From positions 1-63,857 of the forward strand of contig CAITJJ010000317.1 in NCBI GenBank assembly GCA_903892675.1: a DNA stretch of 63,857 nt. Reading direction: 5' to 3'. The notes below the pieces were generated by a model. That model did no database searches, was not told the DNA's origin, and was given only the letters and a program-made list of their open reading frames with translations. The translations under genes were made by a program, and so were the position numbers. This DNA comes from an uncultured Hyphomicrobiales bacterium (GTDB lineage Bacteria; Pseudomonadota; Alphaproteobacteria; Rhizobiales; Xanthobacteraceae). Shown here in pieces: positions 35,672 through 44,452 of the stretch. Position 1 is the stretch's first letter. The number at the start of each line of letters is the position of its first letter.

Positions 35672-36787
35672 ATGCGGAAACTTGCTCTGTTCGGCGCAGT
35701 ACTGGCCGTGGCAACCGGCATCACGGTAACGGTTGCCCGTGCCCAGGCAACCGAACTCAATTTCGGCATCATCGCAACCGAGTCGAGCAGCAACCTCAAG
35801 ACGATCTGGGATCCCTACCTCGAAGCAATGGCGAAAGGCGTTGGTCTCAAGATCAACGCCTTTTATGCCTCCGATTATGCCGGCGTGATCGAGGCCATGC
35901 GCTTCGGTAAGGTACAGGCCGCCCGGTTCGGCAACAAATCGGCGATGGAAGCTGTCAATCGCTCGAACGGCGAACTATTCGCGTTAGCCGTCGATTCCGA
36001 TGGCAGCCCCGGCTACTGGTCGCACCTCATCGTGCATAAAGACTCGCCGCTGCACAACGTCGAAGACGTGCTGAAGTGCGACAAGTCGCTGGATCTCGGC
36101 ATCGGCGATCCGAATTCGACGTCGGGCTTCCTGGTACCGATCGCCTATGTCTTCGCTCCCAAGAACATCGATCCTAAAAACTGTTTCAAGGTCGTGCGCA
36201 ATGCTTCGCACGAAGCCAACGGCATGGCGATCGTGCACAAGCAGGTCGATGTCGCCACCATTAACGATAAAATCTTGCGGCGGCTGGAAGTGACCGCGCC
36301 GGAAGCCCGGAAGAGTATCCGTGTCATCTGGACTTCGCCGCTTATCACGAACGATCCGGTGGTCTGGCGCAAGGATCTGGCGGCGGACATCAAGATGCGC
36401 CTCTATACGTGGCACCTGAGCTATGGCCGCATCGGCACGCCGGAAGAGATCGCCGCCGCGCGCAAAATCCTGGCCGCAATGCTTCGGGCGCCGTTCAATC
36501 CGACCAACGACAATCAACTCCTGCCGATCCGTATCCTCGAGGCCAACCAGGCGATCATGAAAATACAGGCCGACGGCAAATTCTCGCCTGAGGAAAAGGC
36601 AGCCAAAATTGCCCCGCTGCGAGCCGAGGTCCAGAAGGCCCAGGAGCTGTCGGACAAGGCCGAGCACAGTGAGTTCAAGAAGAACGTCGAGGCGTTTATG
36701 GAAGCCGACAAAGCCGGCGACCAGGCCAAGCTCAAAGCCATGATCGCCACCTTCGCGGCCAATGCCGTGAATGTTCCGACCAACTAA
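35672..36787 (+). CDS. phnD: Phosphonate ABC transporter substrate-binding protein PhnD, copy 2
   Basis: 371 residues, clear tandem paralogue of copy 1 along its whole length; GGAGG lies 7 bases before the ATG. Signal peptide ends near TVARAQA. Ligand-site differences are visible: VQVAWYGNKSAMEAV becomes VQAARFGNKSAMEAV, and YYAHIIVNTDSPY becomes YWSHLIVHKDSPL, whereas FYASDYAGVIEAMRF and GDPNSTSGFLVP are the same. So copy 2 probably has a changed ligand range. It is followed by a strong hairpin before phnE. Confidence 0.92.
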   Translation: MRKLALFGAVLAVATGITVTVARAQATELNFGIIATESSSNLKTIWDPYLEAMAKGVGLKINAFYASDYAGVIEAMRFGKVQAARFGNKSAMEAVNRSNGELFALAVDSDGSPGYWSHLIVHKDSPLHNVEDVLKCDKSLDLGIGDPNSTSGFLVPIAYVFAPKNIDPKNCFKVVRNASHEANGMAIVHKQVDVATINDKILRRLEVTAPEARKSIRVIWTSPLITNDPVVWRKDLAADIKMRLYTWHLSYGRIGTPEEIAAARKILAAMLRAPFNPTNDNQLLPIRILEANQAIMKIQADGKFSPEEKAAKIAPLRAEVQKAQELSDKAEHSEFKKNVEAFMEADKAGDQAKLKAMIATFAANAVNVPTN

Positions 36788-36794
36788 CGCCTGA

Positions 36795-36826
36795 GAAGGG
36801 CGCCGGCCTCAAACCCGGCGCCCTTC
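36795..36826 (+). terminator. Intercistronic stem-loop between phnD copy 2 and phnE
   Basis: Perfect 12-base arms GAAGGGCGCCGG / CCGGCGCCCTTC with an 8-base loop. No T-run follows. It ends 15 bases before the phnE ATG, so it could partly end transcription or protect the 3' end of phnD mRNA, giving more binding protein than permease. Confidence 0.75.
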
Positions 36827-36841
36827 GTGCGTTTGGAAGCC

Positions 36842-37669
36842 ATGACAGACATTCCCTTTCAGAAGCCGGCGTCTCCTTCCGTGACGGATGATCCTATCCC
36901 GCGGCCGCCATTGGCGTCGCGCATGCGCGGCTGGCTCGGCTGGCTGTTCGTCATCGCGCTGCTGGCCTGGAGCTGGTCGCCGTCCGAGATGTTCCGCGTC
37001 TCTGCGCTGTTCACTGACTGGCGCAATATGGCCGAATTCGGCGGTGGTTTTCTGCATCCGAATTTCCACGAATGGCGTCAGTATGTCACCGTCATGGTGG
37101 TGACGATCCAGATCGCAATCTGGGGCACGGCCTTGGCCGTTGTTTTCGGCATTCCTTTCGCCATCCTGTCGTCGGCCAATGTCTGCCCGGCTTGGATCGT
37201 CCAGCCGATCCGCCGGCTGATGGACGCCTGCCGGGCGATCAACGAAATCGTCTTTGCGCTGCTGTTCGTCGTCGCCGTCGGCCTGGGACCGTTTGCCGGC
37301 GTAATGGCGCTGTTCGTTCACAACCTAGGCGTCTTCGCCAAGCTGTTTTCCGAAGCGGTCGAGTCCGTCGATCCGCGGCCGGTCGAGGGCATCCGCGTCA
37401 CTGGCGCGGTGCGCGTCCAGGAAGTCATCTTTGGCGTCATTCCGCAGGTGATGCCGCTATGGAGTTCGTTCACGCTGTACCGGCTGGAAACCAATGTGCG
37501 TTCGGCCACCACGCTCGGCATTGTCGGCGCCGGCGGCATCGGGCAGACGCTCTATGAGAGTATCCGCAGCTTTCAGTATGGCGAGACCGCGGCGCAGATC
37601 ATCATCGTCGTCGTCACCGTCATGGTGCTCGATGTCATCAGCGCCCGCATTCGCAAGGCTTTGGTGTAG
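36842..37669 (+). CDS. phnE: Phosphonate ABC transporter permease PhnE
   Basis: 275 residues, five to six membrane helices. The ATPase-coupling loop reads FSEAVESVDPRPVEGIRVTGA, and the C-terminus carries GVIPQVMPLWSSFTLYRLETNVRSA (in part) typical of PhnE. A GTG five codons earlier is possible, but the ATG has GGAAG close by. Only one permease gene is present, so it likely works as a homodimer with PhnC. Confidence 0.92.
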   Translation: MTDIPFQKPASPSVTDDPIPRPPLASRMRGWLGWLFVIALLAWSWSPSEMFRVSALFTDWRNMAEFGGGFLHPNFHEWRQYVTVMVVTIQIAIWGTALAVVFGIPFAILSSANVCPAWIVQPIRRLMDACRAINEIVFALLFVVAVGLGPFAGVMALFVHNLGVFAKLFSEAVESVDPRPVEGIRVTGAVRVQEVIFGVIPQVMPLWSSFTLYRLETNVRSATTLGIVGAGGIGQTLYESIRSFQYGETAAQIIIVVVTVMVLDVISARIRKALV

Positions 37670-37767
37670 CGGCCTGGTCTGCGACAATTATTGCCACGAT
37701 CGCGTCGCGCCATTGTCATGGGAGCATTCTAATCCCGCCGTGAGCACATTGGAAACGGAAACGGCGC

Positions 37768-37976
37768 ATGGAAGACTTCGATGAACTATCACGCCGCGAA
37801 TTATTTGCTTTACGGGAAATCCGGTCTATGGGCCGGACGACGGATCGCCCGATGGAGATCCAATTGCTCAACGACGATATGATTATCAAAGCGCAGGACA
37901 ATTGTCTTCAGTTGAGCGCCAAGGGCGGCGAATGTTGGTGCGCGGTTCGCCGTTGCTTTGGGATATTGCATCGTAA
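37768..37976 (+). pseudogene. Small unknown protein, apparent one-base frameshift
   Basis: From the ATG the frame reads MEDFDELSRRELFALREI, MGRTTDRPMEIQLLNDDM, then LQLSAKGG. At about 37927 the coherent reading moves by one base: the shifted frame gives RMLVRGSPLLWDIAS and a TAA at 37974, whereas the original frame runs on as the antisense of the next gene. Restoring one missing base gives a 69-residue protein ending AKGRRMLVRGSPLLWDIAS. I recall small alphaproteobacterial proteins of this kind with no known function, but could not compare. It may be a real decay event or a sequencing error. Confidence 0.55.
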
Positions 37977-38013
37977 GTATCGGGTTCAATCACCTTGTAA
38001 AAACGATTGGGAT

Positions 38014-39594
38014 TCAAGCGACCTTGCTGCGCCAGCGTTCGACCATTGCCAATTCTGCATCGGGGCGCTCTGCGACGATCTCGCAGCGGCCGAGATAGAT
38101 CGCACCGGCTTCGCCGTCGATCGAAAGCCAGTCACCTTCCTTTATGATTTTGCCGGTGAGGTGCGCGGCGCGGCCGCTGGCGTCGATCGACAAGGCGGAG
38201 CAACCGACCACGCAGGGTTTGCCCATTTGCCGAGCGACCAAAGCGGCGTGCGCGGTTCGGCCGCCGACGGCGGTGATGATGCCGTCAGCGGCAATAAATC
38301 CGGCGATGTCGGCGGTACTGGTATCGGGGCGCACGAGAATGACCGGGTCGCCACCCGCCGCGAGTTTAACAGCGCTGTCGGAGTCGAAAGTGGCGCGTCC
38401 GACTGCGATGCCGGCCGACGCGCCGGTGCCGCGTGCAATTGGTTCATGCCGCTCGGCAAAATGCTGCCGTGCTAGCTGGTCGAGGGCGACGCCTTGCAGG
38501 CTCAGTAGCGCCTCGGCCGGCGTTATCATTCCCTCGCGCACGAAATCGATGGCAAAACACAGCGCGGCCAGGGGTGTGCGCTTGGCAGCGCGCGTCTGCA
38601 AGATCCACAGCTTGCCGTCATCGATGGTGAATTCGACGTCCTGGACATCGGCAAAGTCCCGCTCCAGCGCGATCAAGGTCTTGCGTAGTTGCTGCGCCAC
38701 CGCCGGCAAAGTTATGACGATGGCGGATTCCGTGTCGGGCGTGCGGTCGCCCGAGACGACATCTTCGCCTTGCGCGCCAAACAGCACGTCGATGACCGGC
38801 TCTGGCGTGCCGGTCGAGGGATCGCGCGAAAAGGCGACGCCGGCGCCCGACAGTCGATTGCGATTGCCATAGACCATGGCCTGCACCGTCACCGCGGTGC
38901 CTCGCAAATCCGCCAGGTTTTGCAGCTTGCGATAGGTCGCCGCGCGCGGGCTGGTCCAGGAGCGGTATACGGCGCGCGCCGCTTCTTCGAGTTGCCGGAT
39001 CGGATCGTCGGGAATAGCGGCGTCGGCGTCGTCGACGATGGCGCGGTAGTCGGCGGCCAGCCGTTCGAACGCCTCGCTGTCGAGCGCCTGTTCGCCGTCG
39101 GCGCGTTCGGATGCAATCAAAGCCGCAAGGCAGTCGACGAAAGGCGCGGGCGCAAGACCTTGCACGACACAGGCGTAACTCTGCAGAAAGCGCCGCCGGC
39201 AATCCCAGGCAAAGCGCGGATTACCGCTCATGCGGATGAGGCCGCTTACGGCGTCGACGGTGCAGCCGACATCGAGCACGGTGTCGAGCATGCCGGGCAT
39301 AGAGCGCGCGGCGCCCGAGCGCACCGACACCAGCAACGGATCGCGGCGGGCGCCGAATTGGCGGCCCGTGGCGCTTTCGAGAAAGGCTATGCCTTCGCGC
39401 AATCCGGCGGCCAGGCTTTGCATGGCCCCGGGGTCGCCGGCGACGATGGCCGCGCACAGATCGATCGGCAGTACAAAGGCCGGTGGCACAGGCAGCCCAA
39501 GAGCGGCGATGCGCGCCAGATTGGCCGCCTTGCCGCCGATGGCGCCGGCGGAAGGCCGTTTGGTGGAACCGCCGCCGATGCGAATGATCTGCAT
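38014..39594 (-). CDS. PPDK-like protein with ATP-grasp and phosphohistidine domains, no PEP/pyruvate barrel
   Basis: 526 residues. The N-terminal ATP-grasp shows GGKAANLARIAALGLPVPPAF and LVSVRSGAARSMPGMLDTVL, with GAQGEDVVSGDRTP, all as in pyruvate phosphate dikinase. The swivelling domain holds the phosphorylated His in GGRTAHAALVARQMGKPCV at about residue 450. The chain ends at about the point where the 360-residue PEP/pyruvate TIM barrel should begin (full PPDK is about 870-890). It can thus make phosphohistidine from ATP but lacks the usual acceptor domain. The gene before it (39610) is 15 bases away and may encode the acceptor or target. Confidence 0.85.
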   Translation of the reverse strand: MQIIRIGGGSTKRPSAGAIGGKAANLARIAALGLPVPPAFVLPIDLCAAIVAGDPGAMQSLAAGLREGIAFLESATGRQFGARRDPLLVSVRSGAARSMPGMLDTVLDVGCTVDAVSGLIRMSGNPRFAWDCRRRFLQSYACVVQGLAPAPFVDCLAALIASERADGEQALDSEAFERLAADYRAIVDDADAAIPDDPIRQLEEAARAVYRSWTSPRAATYRKLQNLADLRGTAVTVQAMVYGNRNRLSGAGVAFSRDPSTGTPEPVIDVLFGAQGEDVVSGDRTPDTESAIVITLPAVAQQLRKTLIALERDFADVQDVEFTIDDGKLWILQTRAAKRTPLAALCFAIDFVREGMITPAEALLSLQGVALDQLARQHFAERHEPIARGTGASAGIAVGRATFDSDSAVKLAAGGDPVILVRPDTSTADIAGFIAADGIITAVGGRTAHAALVARQMGKPCVVGCSALSIDASGRAAHLTGKIIKEGDWLSIDGEAGAIYLGRCEIVAERPDAELAMVERWRSKVA

Positions 39595-39609
39595 GGGAGT
39601 CGTCTCCGT

Positions 39610-41547
39610 TCAGGTCGATAGATCGGCGAGCACGCGCGCGCGCAGCAGATGGCCGAAACCGGCGAGCCGGTCGGTCGCGCGCTCGATGGCGCGCGCCAGA
39701 TCGAGCACCGACAGCGCGGTCTTGAGATCGAAGTCGCCCCGCAACACCGTCGCGGTGATCATGCGCTCGGCGCGGTCACCGGCATGTTCGGCCGCAATCA
39801 GACGGTCGGCAGCGGCAAGGGCATCTTCAGAATCGACGCGGCGGCCATCCAGAACATCGGCGGCGGCGGCGGCGCCGGTGGCGGCGGCTTCCGCACCCGC
39901 AACGGCGGCGGTGCTCAGCTCGGCGAGCGACACCAGTAATTCGGAACCGAGCGACTCCGGAACCAGCGAGGCAATGAAGGCCGCCTGTTCGAGTTCGTCG
40001 ATGGCTTGCTCTGCCTGGTTCACAAGCCGCTCGATTGACGCATCTGCTTCGAAGCGTTCGATTTCCTGACGTGCGTCGAGCGCAATCCGGTCGGCCTTCT
40101 CCTCGATGCGCTGCGCCTTTCTCGCCAGGGCGGCGCGATCGGAAGTCCGGCCGGCCTGCCGCTCGACGATGAATTCGGCAATACCGGCGGCAATGTCGCG
40201 CGCCAGGCCGGCCTGCCGGACGACAATGGCCAGCAACAGACGGTCGGCCCGCTGCAGATGGCGCACCAGATCGGCCTCGATGCGGTCGCGCGCCAGCCGC
40301 ACCGATCCGCCTTCGAGCAGCGCTTCGGCGGAGACGCGCAACACGGTCTTGAGAAAATCCACCGCGGCGTCGCGCCCGAGCGCACGGTCAAGCCGGTCGC
40401 CAAACCCGATGCGGGTCGGCGTCGCGTGATGCACGGCAGACGCAACAAGTTCGTCGCCGCCAAGCGCGAGGAAGCCGCGCTGGCCGACGCGATGGCGCGC
40501 CGCCCAGTCGAGAATGGTTACGGCGTCAGCCTTGGAAACCCAGTTGCGCAGAACCTTGCGCGCCTTGTTCCAGTCGATCAGGAAAACCAGCGAAGACCCG
40601 ACCGCGTCGAGAAACGCATCGCGTGCAGCCGCGTCAACTGCGCAAAAGCGTCCGGTGACGAGGTAGAACACGCCGTCGTCACCGAGACCTTCGACATTCT
40701 GCCGGTCGAGCCCGCTCCATTGCACCGAATAATCCCGCAACAGCCCGGTAAAAAATCGTGCGCGGGGAAGATGCACGTCGGTATAGGTGACCGTCACCGC
40801 GTTCTGCTCGACGGCGACGACCACAACGTGAGCGTCGGTTTCGCCGATGTCGTTTTGGATGACAAGGCGGACGCCGGCGCGCGCCGCCGTGGTCGAAAGG
40901 CCGGGATGATCGAATTTCAGTTTGCGGGTCGATTCGACACCGCGCATAAAAGCTTCGATCGCCGGCCTGTCTTGCGGCGTTAGCCCGTAGACATGGGCGC
41001 CGGCCAGCACTTCCTCGGCATGGCTGGCCGCCAGCCGGTTGAGCGCCTTGTGCAGGTCCATCACCAGGCGATGCAGACTGCCGCCATTGCCGCCATTGCC
41101 GCCGGAGATGTCGGCGAGGCGTCCGATATGTGTGAGTTCGAGCGTGTCGTTCGGCTGCGCCGTGGCCGCCGCGTGCAGTACCGCCAGACGCTGGCCGGCG
41201 CTGTCGCCCTCGGCGGCATCGCCGGCCTTAACCGCGTCAATCATGGCTTCAACGTCGTTCCAGATCGCTGCTTCCAATTTGCCGAGCCCATCTGCAACGA
41301 TCCGCTCACCGGCGATGATGGCCGCGCCGGCGACCAACGCCTCCATGGCCATCGCGTCGATGCCGGCAAGACGGCATTCCTCGCTCAAATCGAAGCGGCT
41401 GCGCAGCGAATCGCGCGCATGGCGGACCGCCGCCTGCAACACACTGAGCCTCACCTTGACCCGGTCGTTGGCTGCGAGCCCTTGCGCGATCAGCGCGGGC
41501 AACAGGATCTCGGTCTGACCGAGCTCTTTTATGATCTGTGATTTCAT
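39610..41547 (-). CDS. Unrecognised large protein with PhoU/DUF47-like helical tail, paired with truncated PPDK
   Basis: 645 residues, no signal peptide or membrane segment. N-terminal 190 residues are mainly helical and include a Gly/Asn run (SGGNGGNGGS) near 150. A mixed region (about 200-330: RLVIQNDIGETDAHVVVVAVEQNAVTV is part) follows. The last 220 residues are long acidic/Arg helices such as KAQRIEEKADRIALDARQEI, similar in style to PhoU and the DUF47 phosphate-transport accessory family. I do not recognise the family as a whole. It is the first gene of a pair with the PPDK-like protein, suggesting that the two act together in a phosphotransfer or phosphate-related process. Confidence 0.75.
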   Translation of the reverse strand: MKSQIIKELGQTEILLPALIAQGLAANDRVKVRLSVLQAAVRHARDSLRSRFDLSEECRLAGIDAMAMEALVAGAAIIAGERIVADGLGKLEAAIWNDVEAMIDAVKAGDAAEGDSAGQRLAVLHAAATAQPNDTLELTHIGRLADISGGNGGNGGSLHRLVMDLHKALNRLAASHAEEVLAGAHVYGLTPQDRPAIEAFMRGVESTRKLKFDHPGLSTTAARAGVRLVIQNDIGETDAHVVVVAVEQNAVTVTYTDVHLPRARFFTGLLRDYSVQWSGLDRQNVEGLGDDGVFYLVTGRFCAVDAAARDAFLDAVGSSLVFLIDWNKARKVLRNWVSKADAVTILDWAARHRVGQRGFLALGGDELVASAVHHATPTRIGFGDRLDRALGRDAAVDFLKTVLRVSAEALLEGGSVRLARDRIEADLVRHLQRADRLLLAIVVRQAGLARDIAAGIAEFIVERQAGRTSDRAALARKAQRIEEKADRIALDARQEIERFEADASIERLVNQAEQAIDELEQAAFIASLVPESLGSELLVSLAELSTAAVAGAEAAATGAAAAADVLDGRRVDSEDALAAADRLIAAEHAGDRAERMITATVLRGDFDLKTALSVLDLARAIERATDRLAGFGHLLRARVLADLST

Positions 41548-42149
41548 GCATATGCCCGCCGCTAGGCGATGATAGATGCATAGGTAGATGTTGCTGGCTT
41601 TGCGCTAGATCAGTCATCGAAACGTCATAATTTCAGCGCGTCGCCACGCGCGCGATACGTAAGGATATTTAAATTGATTTTGCATTTTGCGTTTCGCATC
41701 GCTCGCCACCGCGTCGCCGCCCGCAAAATGCGCTGACGCTCATTTCCGACAGATCAAACCGTGCCGATTTGAAGCCTCTGCGTGAGGTGGTGCGCCGTTC
41801 GGCGGTCGCACGGACCTGTGCCTCGTTTGTTTTTCGGGATGGCAGGGTTGGATCGAGCCATTCACCGGACTGGAAATGAGCGCGAATAGGCATTAATGAG
41901 TGGTAATTGGCCCAATTTGGCCGATTGCCAGCGCCGAATCCCGGCGTAGTAGCCTCGGAAAATGCTGCAAAGTCGCTTCTCAATCGCCCCGATGATGGAT
42001 GGCGTCTGTTGGTCTGGATTATCGCCGCCGCGCCAATCACTTAGGTGACGTTCATTTGGGCCATGTTGTAGCGCTTGGTGTACTTTTTCCTCAACCCTGT
42101 CATCCGCTATAAATGGTCGTTTTATCATTAGTGGTCGTTCACAGTCAGA
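41548..42149. other. Gene-free stretch holding a dusA 5' relic and a weak Pho-box-like repeat
   Basis: No credible complete gene in 600 bases. On the plus strand at 41611-41628 there is CAGTCAT-CGAA-ACGTCAT with Pho-box spacing, but it points away from the gene at 41547, so its role is doubtful. From about 41880 the sequence resembles the upstream flank of dusA (a TAGGCATTAA word about 95 bases before the relic), then comes the dusA-like start at 41962. After that the sequence is unassigned up to the amidohydrolase fragment. Confidence 0.5.
41962..42000 (+). repeat. Relic of the dusA 5' end, probable attachment site 1
   Basis: ATG followed in frame by LQSRFSIAPMMD, parallel to the intact dusA start (LDNNRQLSIAPMMD). 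It contains ATCGCCCCGATGATGGA, the 17 bases shared with the true dusA at 53935 and with the relic at 44666. Homology stops directly after the MMD codons, where the dusA Trp-Thr should follow. dusA 5' ends are known integration targets for genomic islands. Confidence 0.8.
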
Positions 42150-42150
42150 G

Positions 42151-42597
42151 TTGCGGCGATTGCGGAACCCAGAAAACTTTCTATTGCGGCTCAACGGGAC
42201 GCTCAGCCGTTTCCCCGACATCAAGTTCATATTTTCGAACGCCGGCGGCACCATCCCGATTCTGGCTGACCGGCTTTCCCGCCTTGATCGCCGGCCGGAC
42301 TGCAAGCGTCACATTCCGGACGGTGTGATCGCGGCTTTGAAGCGCCTTTATTATGAAACCGCGCTGTCGGCCAACCGCCCTGCGATGAATGCGTTGTTCG
42401 GTCTGGTGCCACCAACGCAGGTTCTGTTCGGCAGCGACTATCCCTATGCGCCGGAAGAAGCGATGCTGGGGACGGTGAAGGGGCTGAGCGCCTTGAACCT
42501 TCTGGCCGCCGACCTCGCGGCAGTCGAACGGACGAATGCGATCAGGCTGATGCCATCGATTCAAGCGAACGATTCGATGGAAGAACGACCCCATTAG
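42151..42597 (+). pseudogene. C-terminal fragment of an amidohydrolase-family (ACMSD-like) protein
   Basis: About 140 codons coding for the C-terminal third of a metal-dependent amidohydrolase/decarboxylase: LNGTLSRFPDIKFIFSNAGG, LYYETALSANRPAMNALF and VLFGSDYPYAPEEAMLG, the last with the conserved Asp. The N-terminal HxH metal motif and over 150 residues are missing, and the upstream DNA does not supply them. It lies just beyond dusA relic 1, so it was probably cut during the insertion events. Confidence 0.75.
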
Positions 42598-42606
42598 ATC
42601 TAAACT

Positions 42607-43500
42607 TCAAACCTCATGACCAGAGCGTAGGAAGTCGAGCATCAAATCGTTAAACCGGTGGGCTCGTTCGTAGTACGCTGCATGTCCTGCGCCTTTGAAC
42701 AATATTGCGCGACCGTTCGGAAATAAACGCGCGAGGTCTTCGAGCTCCACGGCGGCAAACAGCGGATCCTCCGTTCCGCCAACAACGAGTACCGGAAACT
42801 GCACTGCGGCCGCATCTTTGTCGGCAACCGGGTGAGCGTGAAAACAGAGAAGTAAATCGACTGTATTTGGTCCGCCGGCTGAAGCCATGATTTCGGCATA
42901 GAGGAAAGTGAGCGCCGGAGAATCGAGATGCATCGCCTCGCCGACGGGCCCGTAGGGGTGATAGGCGACCGCGAAACGTTCGAACTCGCCGGGGCTGCGC
43001 ACGGGCGGTACGCGTCGTTTGGCGTTCAAGTCCGCCGGGCGCGGCGCGTCAGAAGTCAGCTGCTTATGACGCGCGTTCATGCGCTCATAGCGTCGCTTCC
43101 AACTTTCCTCGATCAACGGCGTTGTAGCGCCTCCCGTCCCGCACACTAACACCAGTTTGTCGATCTGGTCCTTATGCGTCATTGCAAATTGTAGGGCAGG
43201 TCCAGTGCCGAGCGACGCCCCCACGATGCTGATCTTCTCCTGGAATCCGACATGTTCGATCAAATCGCAGAGATCCTGGTAGAGGACGTTACCGTCGCCA
43301 ATATTGTAAGGCTCCGTCGGATGCGATTTACCAAAGCCGCGCTGATCGTAGATCAAACATGAATAATGATGTCGGAGTTCCGCGACCTGCTGCCACCAAG
43401 TCAGGTGGGTTCCGCTTGCGCCGTGAATGAACACAACTGGCGGACCCTCGCCGTGCAGCTCGTAGTAGAGCTCCACGCCATTTAACTTCAAAATCGACAT
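42607..43500 (-). CDS. Alpha/beta hydrolase
   Basis: 297 residues. Oxyanion region VVFIHGASGTHLTWW, LIYDQRGFGKSHPTE, nucleophile elbow VGASLGTGPAL (Ser at about 95), acid in GGTEDPLFA and catalytic His in GAGHAAYYE. Such enzymes hydrolyse esters or C-C bonds in catabolic routes. Faces the amidohydrolase fragment tail to tail and lies downstream of a GntR regulator; substrate unknown. Confidence 0.87.
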   Translation of the reverse strand: MSILKLNGVELYYELHGEGPPVVFIHGASGTHLTWWQQVAELRHHYSCLIYDQRGFGKSHPTEPYNIGDGNVLYQDLCDLIEHVGFQEKISIVGASLGTGPALQFAMTHKDQIDKLVLVCGTGGATTPLIEESWKRRYERMNARHKQLTSDAPRPADLNAKRRVPPVRSPGEFERFAVAYHPYGPVGEAMHLDSPALTFLYAEIMASAGGPNTVDLLLCFHAHPVADKDAAAVQFPVLVVGGTEDPLFAAVELEDLARLFPNGRAILFKGAGHAAYYERAHRFNDLMLDFLRSGHEV

Positions 43501-43771
43501 GATAGAATCCTGATGAAAGCGTAGGGCTTGGCTTAGCCGGTAGGCGAGAAATTGGTTGCGCGCTCGTTTGCTAGAGAGTCGCGCTAAACTCGTCGCAGTT
43601 TCCGAAGCCGAAGGCGGGAGAAGTCATTACTTCGCGCGGAGATTGGAGCTTCAAACTCTCTTTTGCACTGTGACAGTGGCTAGCTTAGTGCCCATCAGCG
43701 GGCGACATGATTAAGGATCATTTGAGCCGGCACAGCATTGCTCCATCTCGTTCGAACGGCTGCGCAGGTTG

Positions 43772-44452
43772 TCATCCTTTCATGCATTTGAGAATATTTT
43801 TGCAGGTACGCTGGATGTGCTTCTCCAGGAGCTGGCATGCCTTGTCGGCGTTGTGCGTGAGCGTGGCATCGGCAATGGCGCGGTGCTCGCCGGCCACATC
43901 CCGGTCGGGTTGGTAGGTAGAAAGAAACAGGCGGCGGTAGCGGTCATTCAGTTCGTGAAGCTGCGCGCAGAACTGAAGTAAGATCGGGGAGTTACAGGCG
44001 CTGGTCAGCGCGCCATGAAAGGCGTGGTGCCATCGCTCCCATTGTTCGACTTCGTCAGGTTCCCAGCGACGGTCTTCGAATTTGCTGAGGCGATGATGCG
44101 CGGTGAGCACCTCGGTCTCCCAGGCATCGTCGCCATTCTCGATGGAAGCCCGCAGCGCCATTGGCTCCAGCGTCGTGCGCAGACGGATAATGTCTTCCAA
44201 CTCCGCCCTCGACACGGGAGCGACTCGGTTGCCGCGCTGACCTTCCGTGATAATCAGCCCTTCGGCCGCAAGTCGGGATAGCGCCTCGCGGATCGGGCTC
44301 CAACTCACTTCAAATTCGCCCTTGAGGTCGTCAAGCCTGAGTTTCGTTCCGGGCTTGCGCCGTCCCGACAAGATATCGGCGCGGATGCGCTCACAGATGC
44401 TCTGCGCCAGCGTAGGCGCCGCTCCCGTGATAACTTCGGCCGTACCACCCAT
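43772..44452 (-). CDS. GntR family regulator with FCD ligand domain
   Basis: 226 residues. Winged helix LAQSICERIRADILSGRRKPG then VSWSPIREALSRLAAEGLI, followed by an all-helical FCD domain (RLRTTLEPMALRASIENG; WHHAFHGALTSACNSPIL; EHRAIADATLTHNADKA) with the Asp/His pattern that binds metal and a carboxylate effector. It lies 271 bases upstream of the hydrolase in the same direction and probably controls it. Confidence 0.88.
   Translation of the reverse strand: MGGTAEVITGAAPTLAQSICERIRADILSGRRKPGTKLRLDDLKGEFEVSWSPIREALSRLAAEGLIITEGQRGNRVAPVSRAELEDIIRLRTTLEPMALRASIENGDDAWETEVLTAHHRLSKFEDRRWEPDEVEQWERWHHAFHGALTSACNSPILLQFCAQLHELNDRYRRLFLSTYQPDRDVAGEHRAIADATLTHNADKACQLLEKHIQRTCKNILKCMKG

Noticed and set aside
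37768-38475. Reading the small gene as a 235-codon protein
   Set aside because: After about codon 52 it loses protein character and runs antisense through the PPDK-like gene; the shifted frame with a stop at 37974 fits better.
41611-41628. Pho box for the PPDK-like operon
   Set aside because: Spacing is right (CAGTCAT-CGAA-ACGTCAT) but it is directed away from the operon and matches the consensus only in part.
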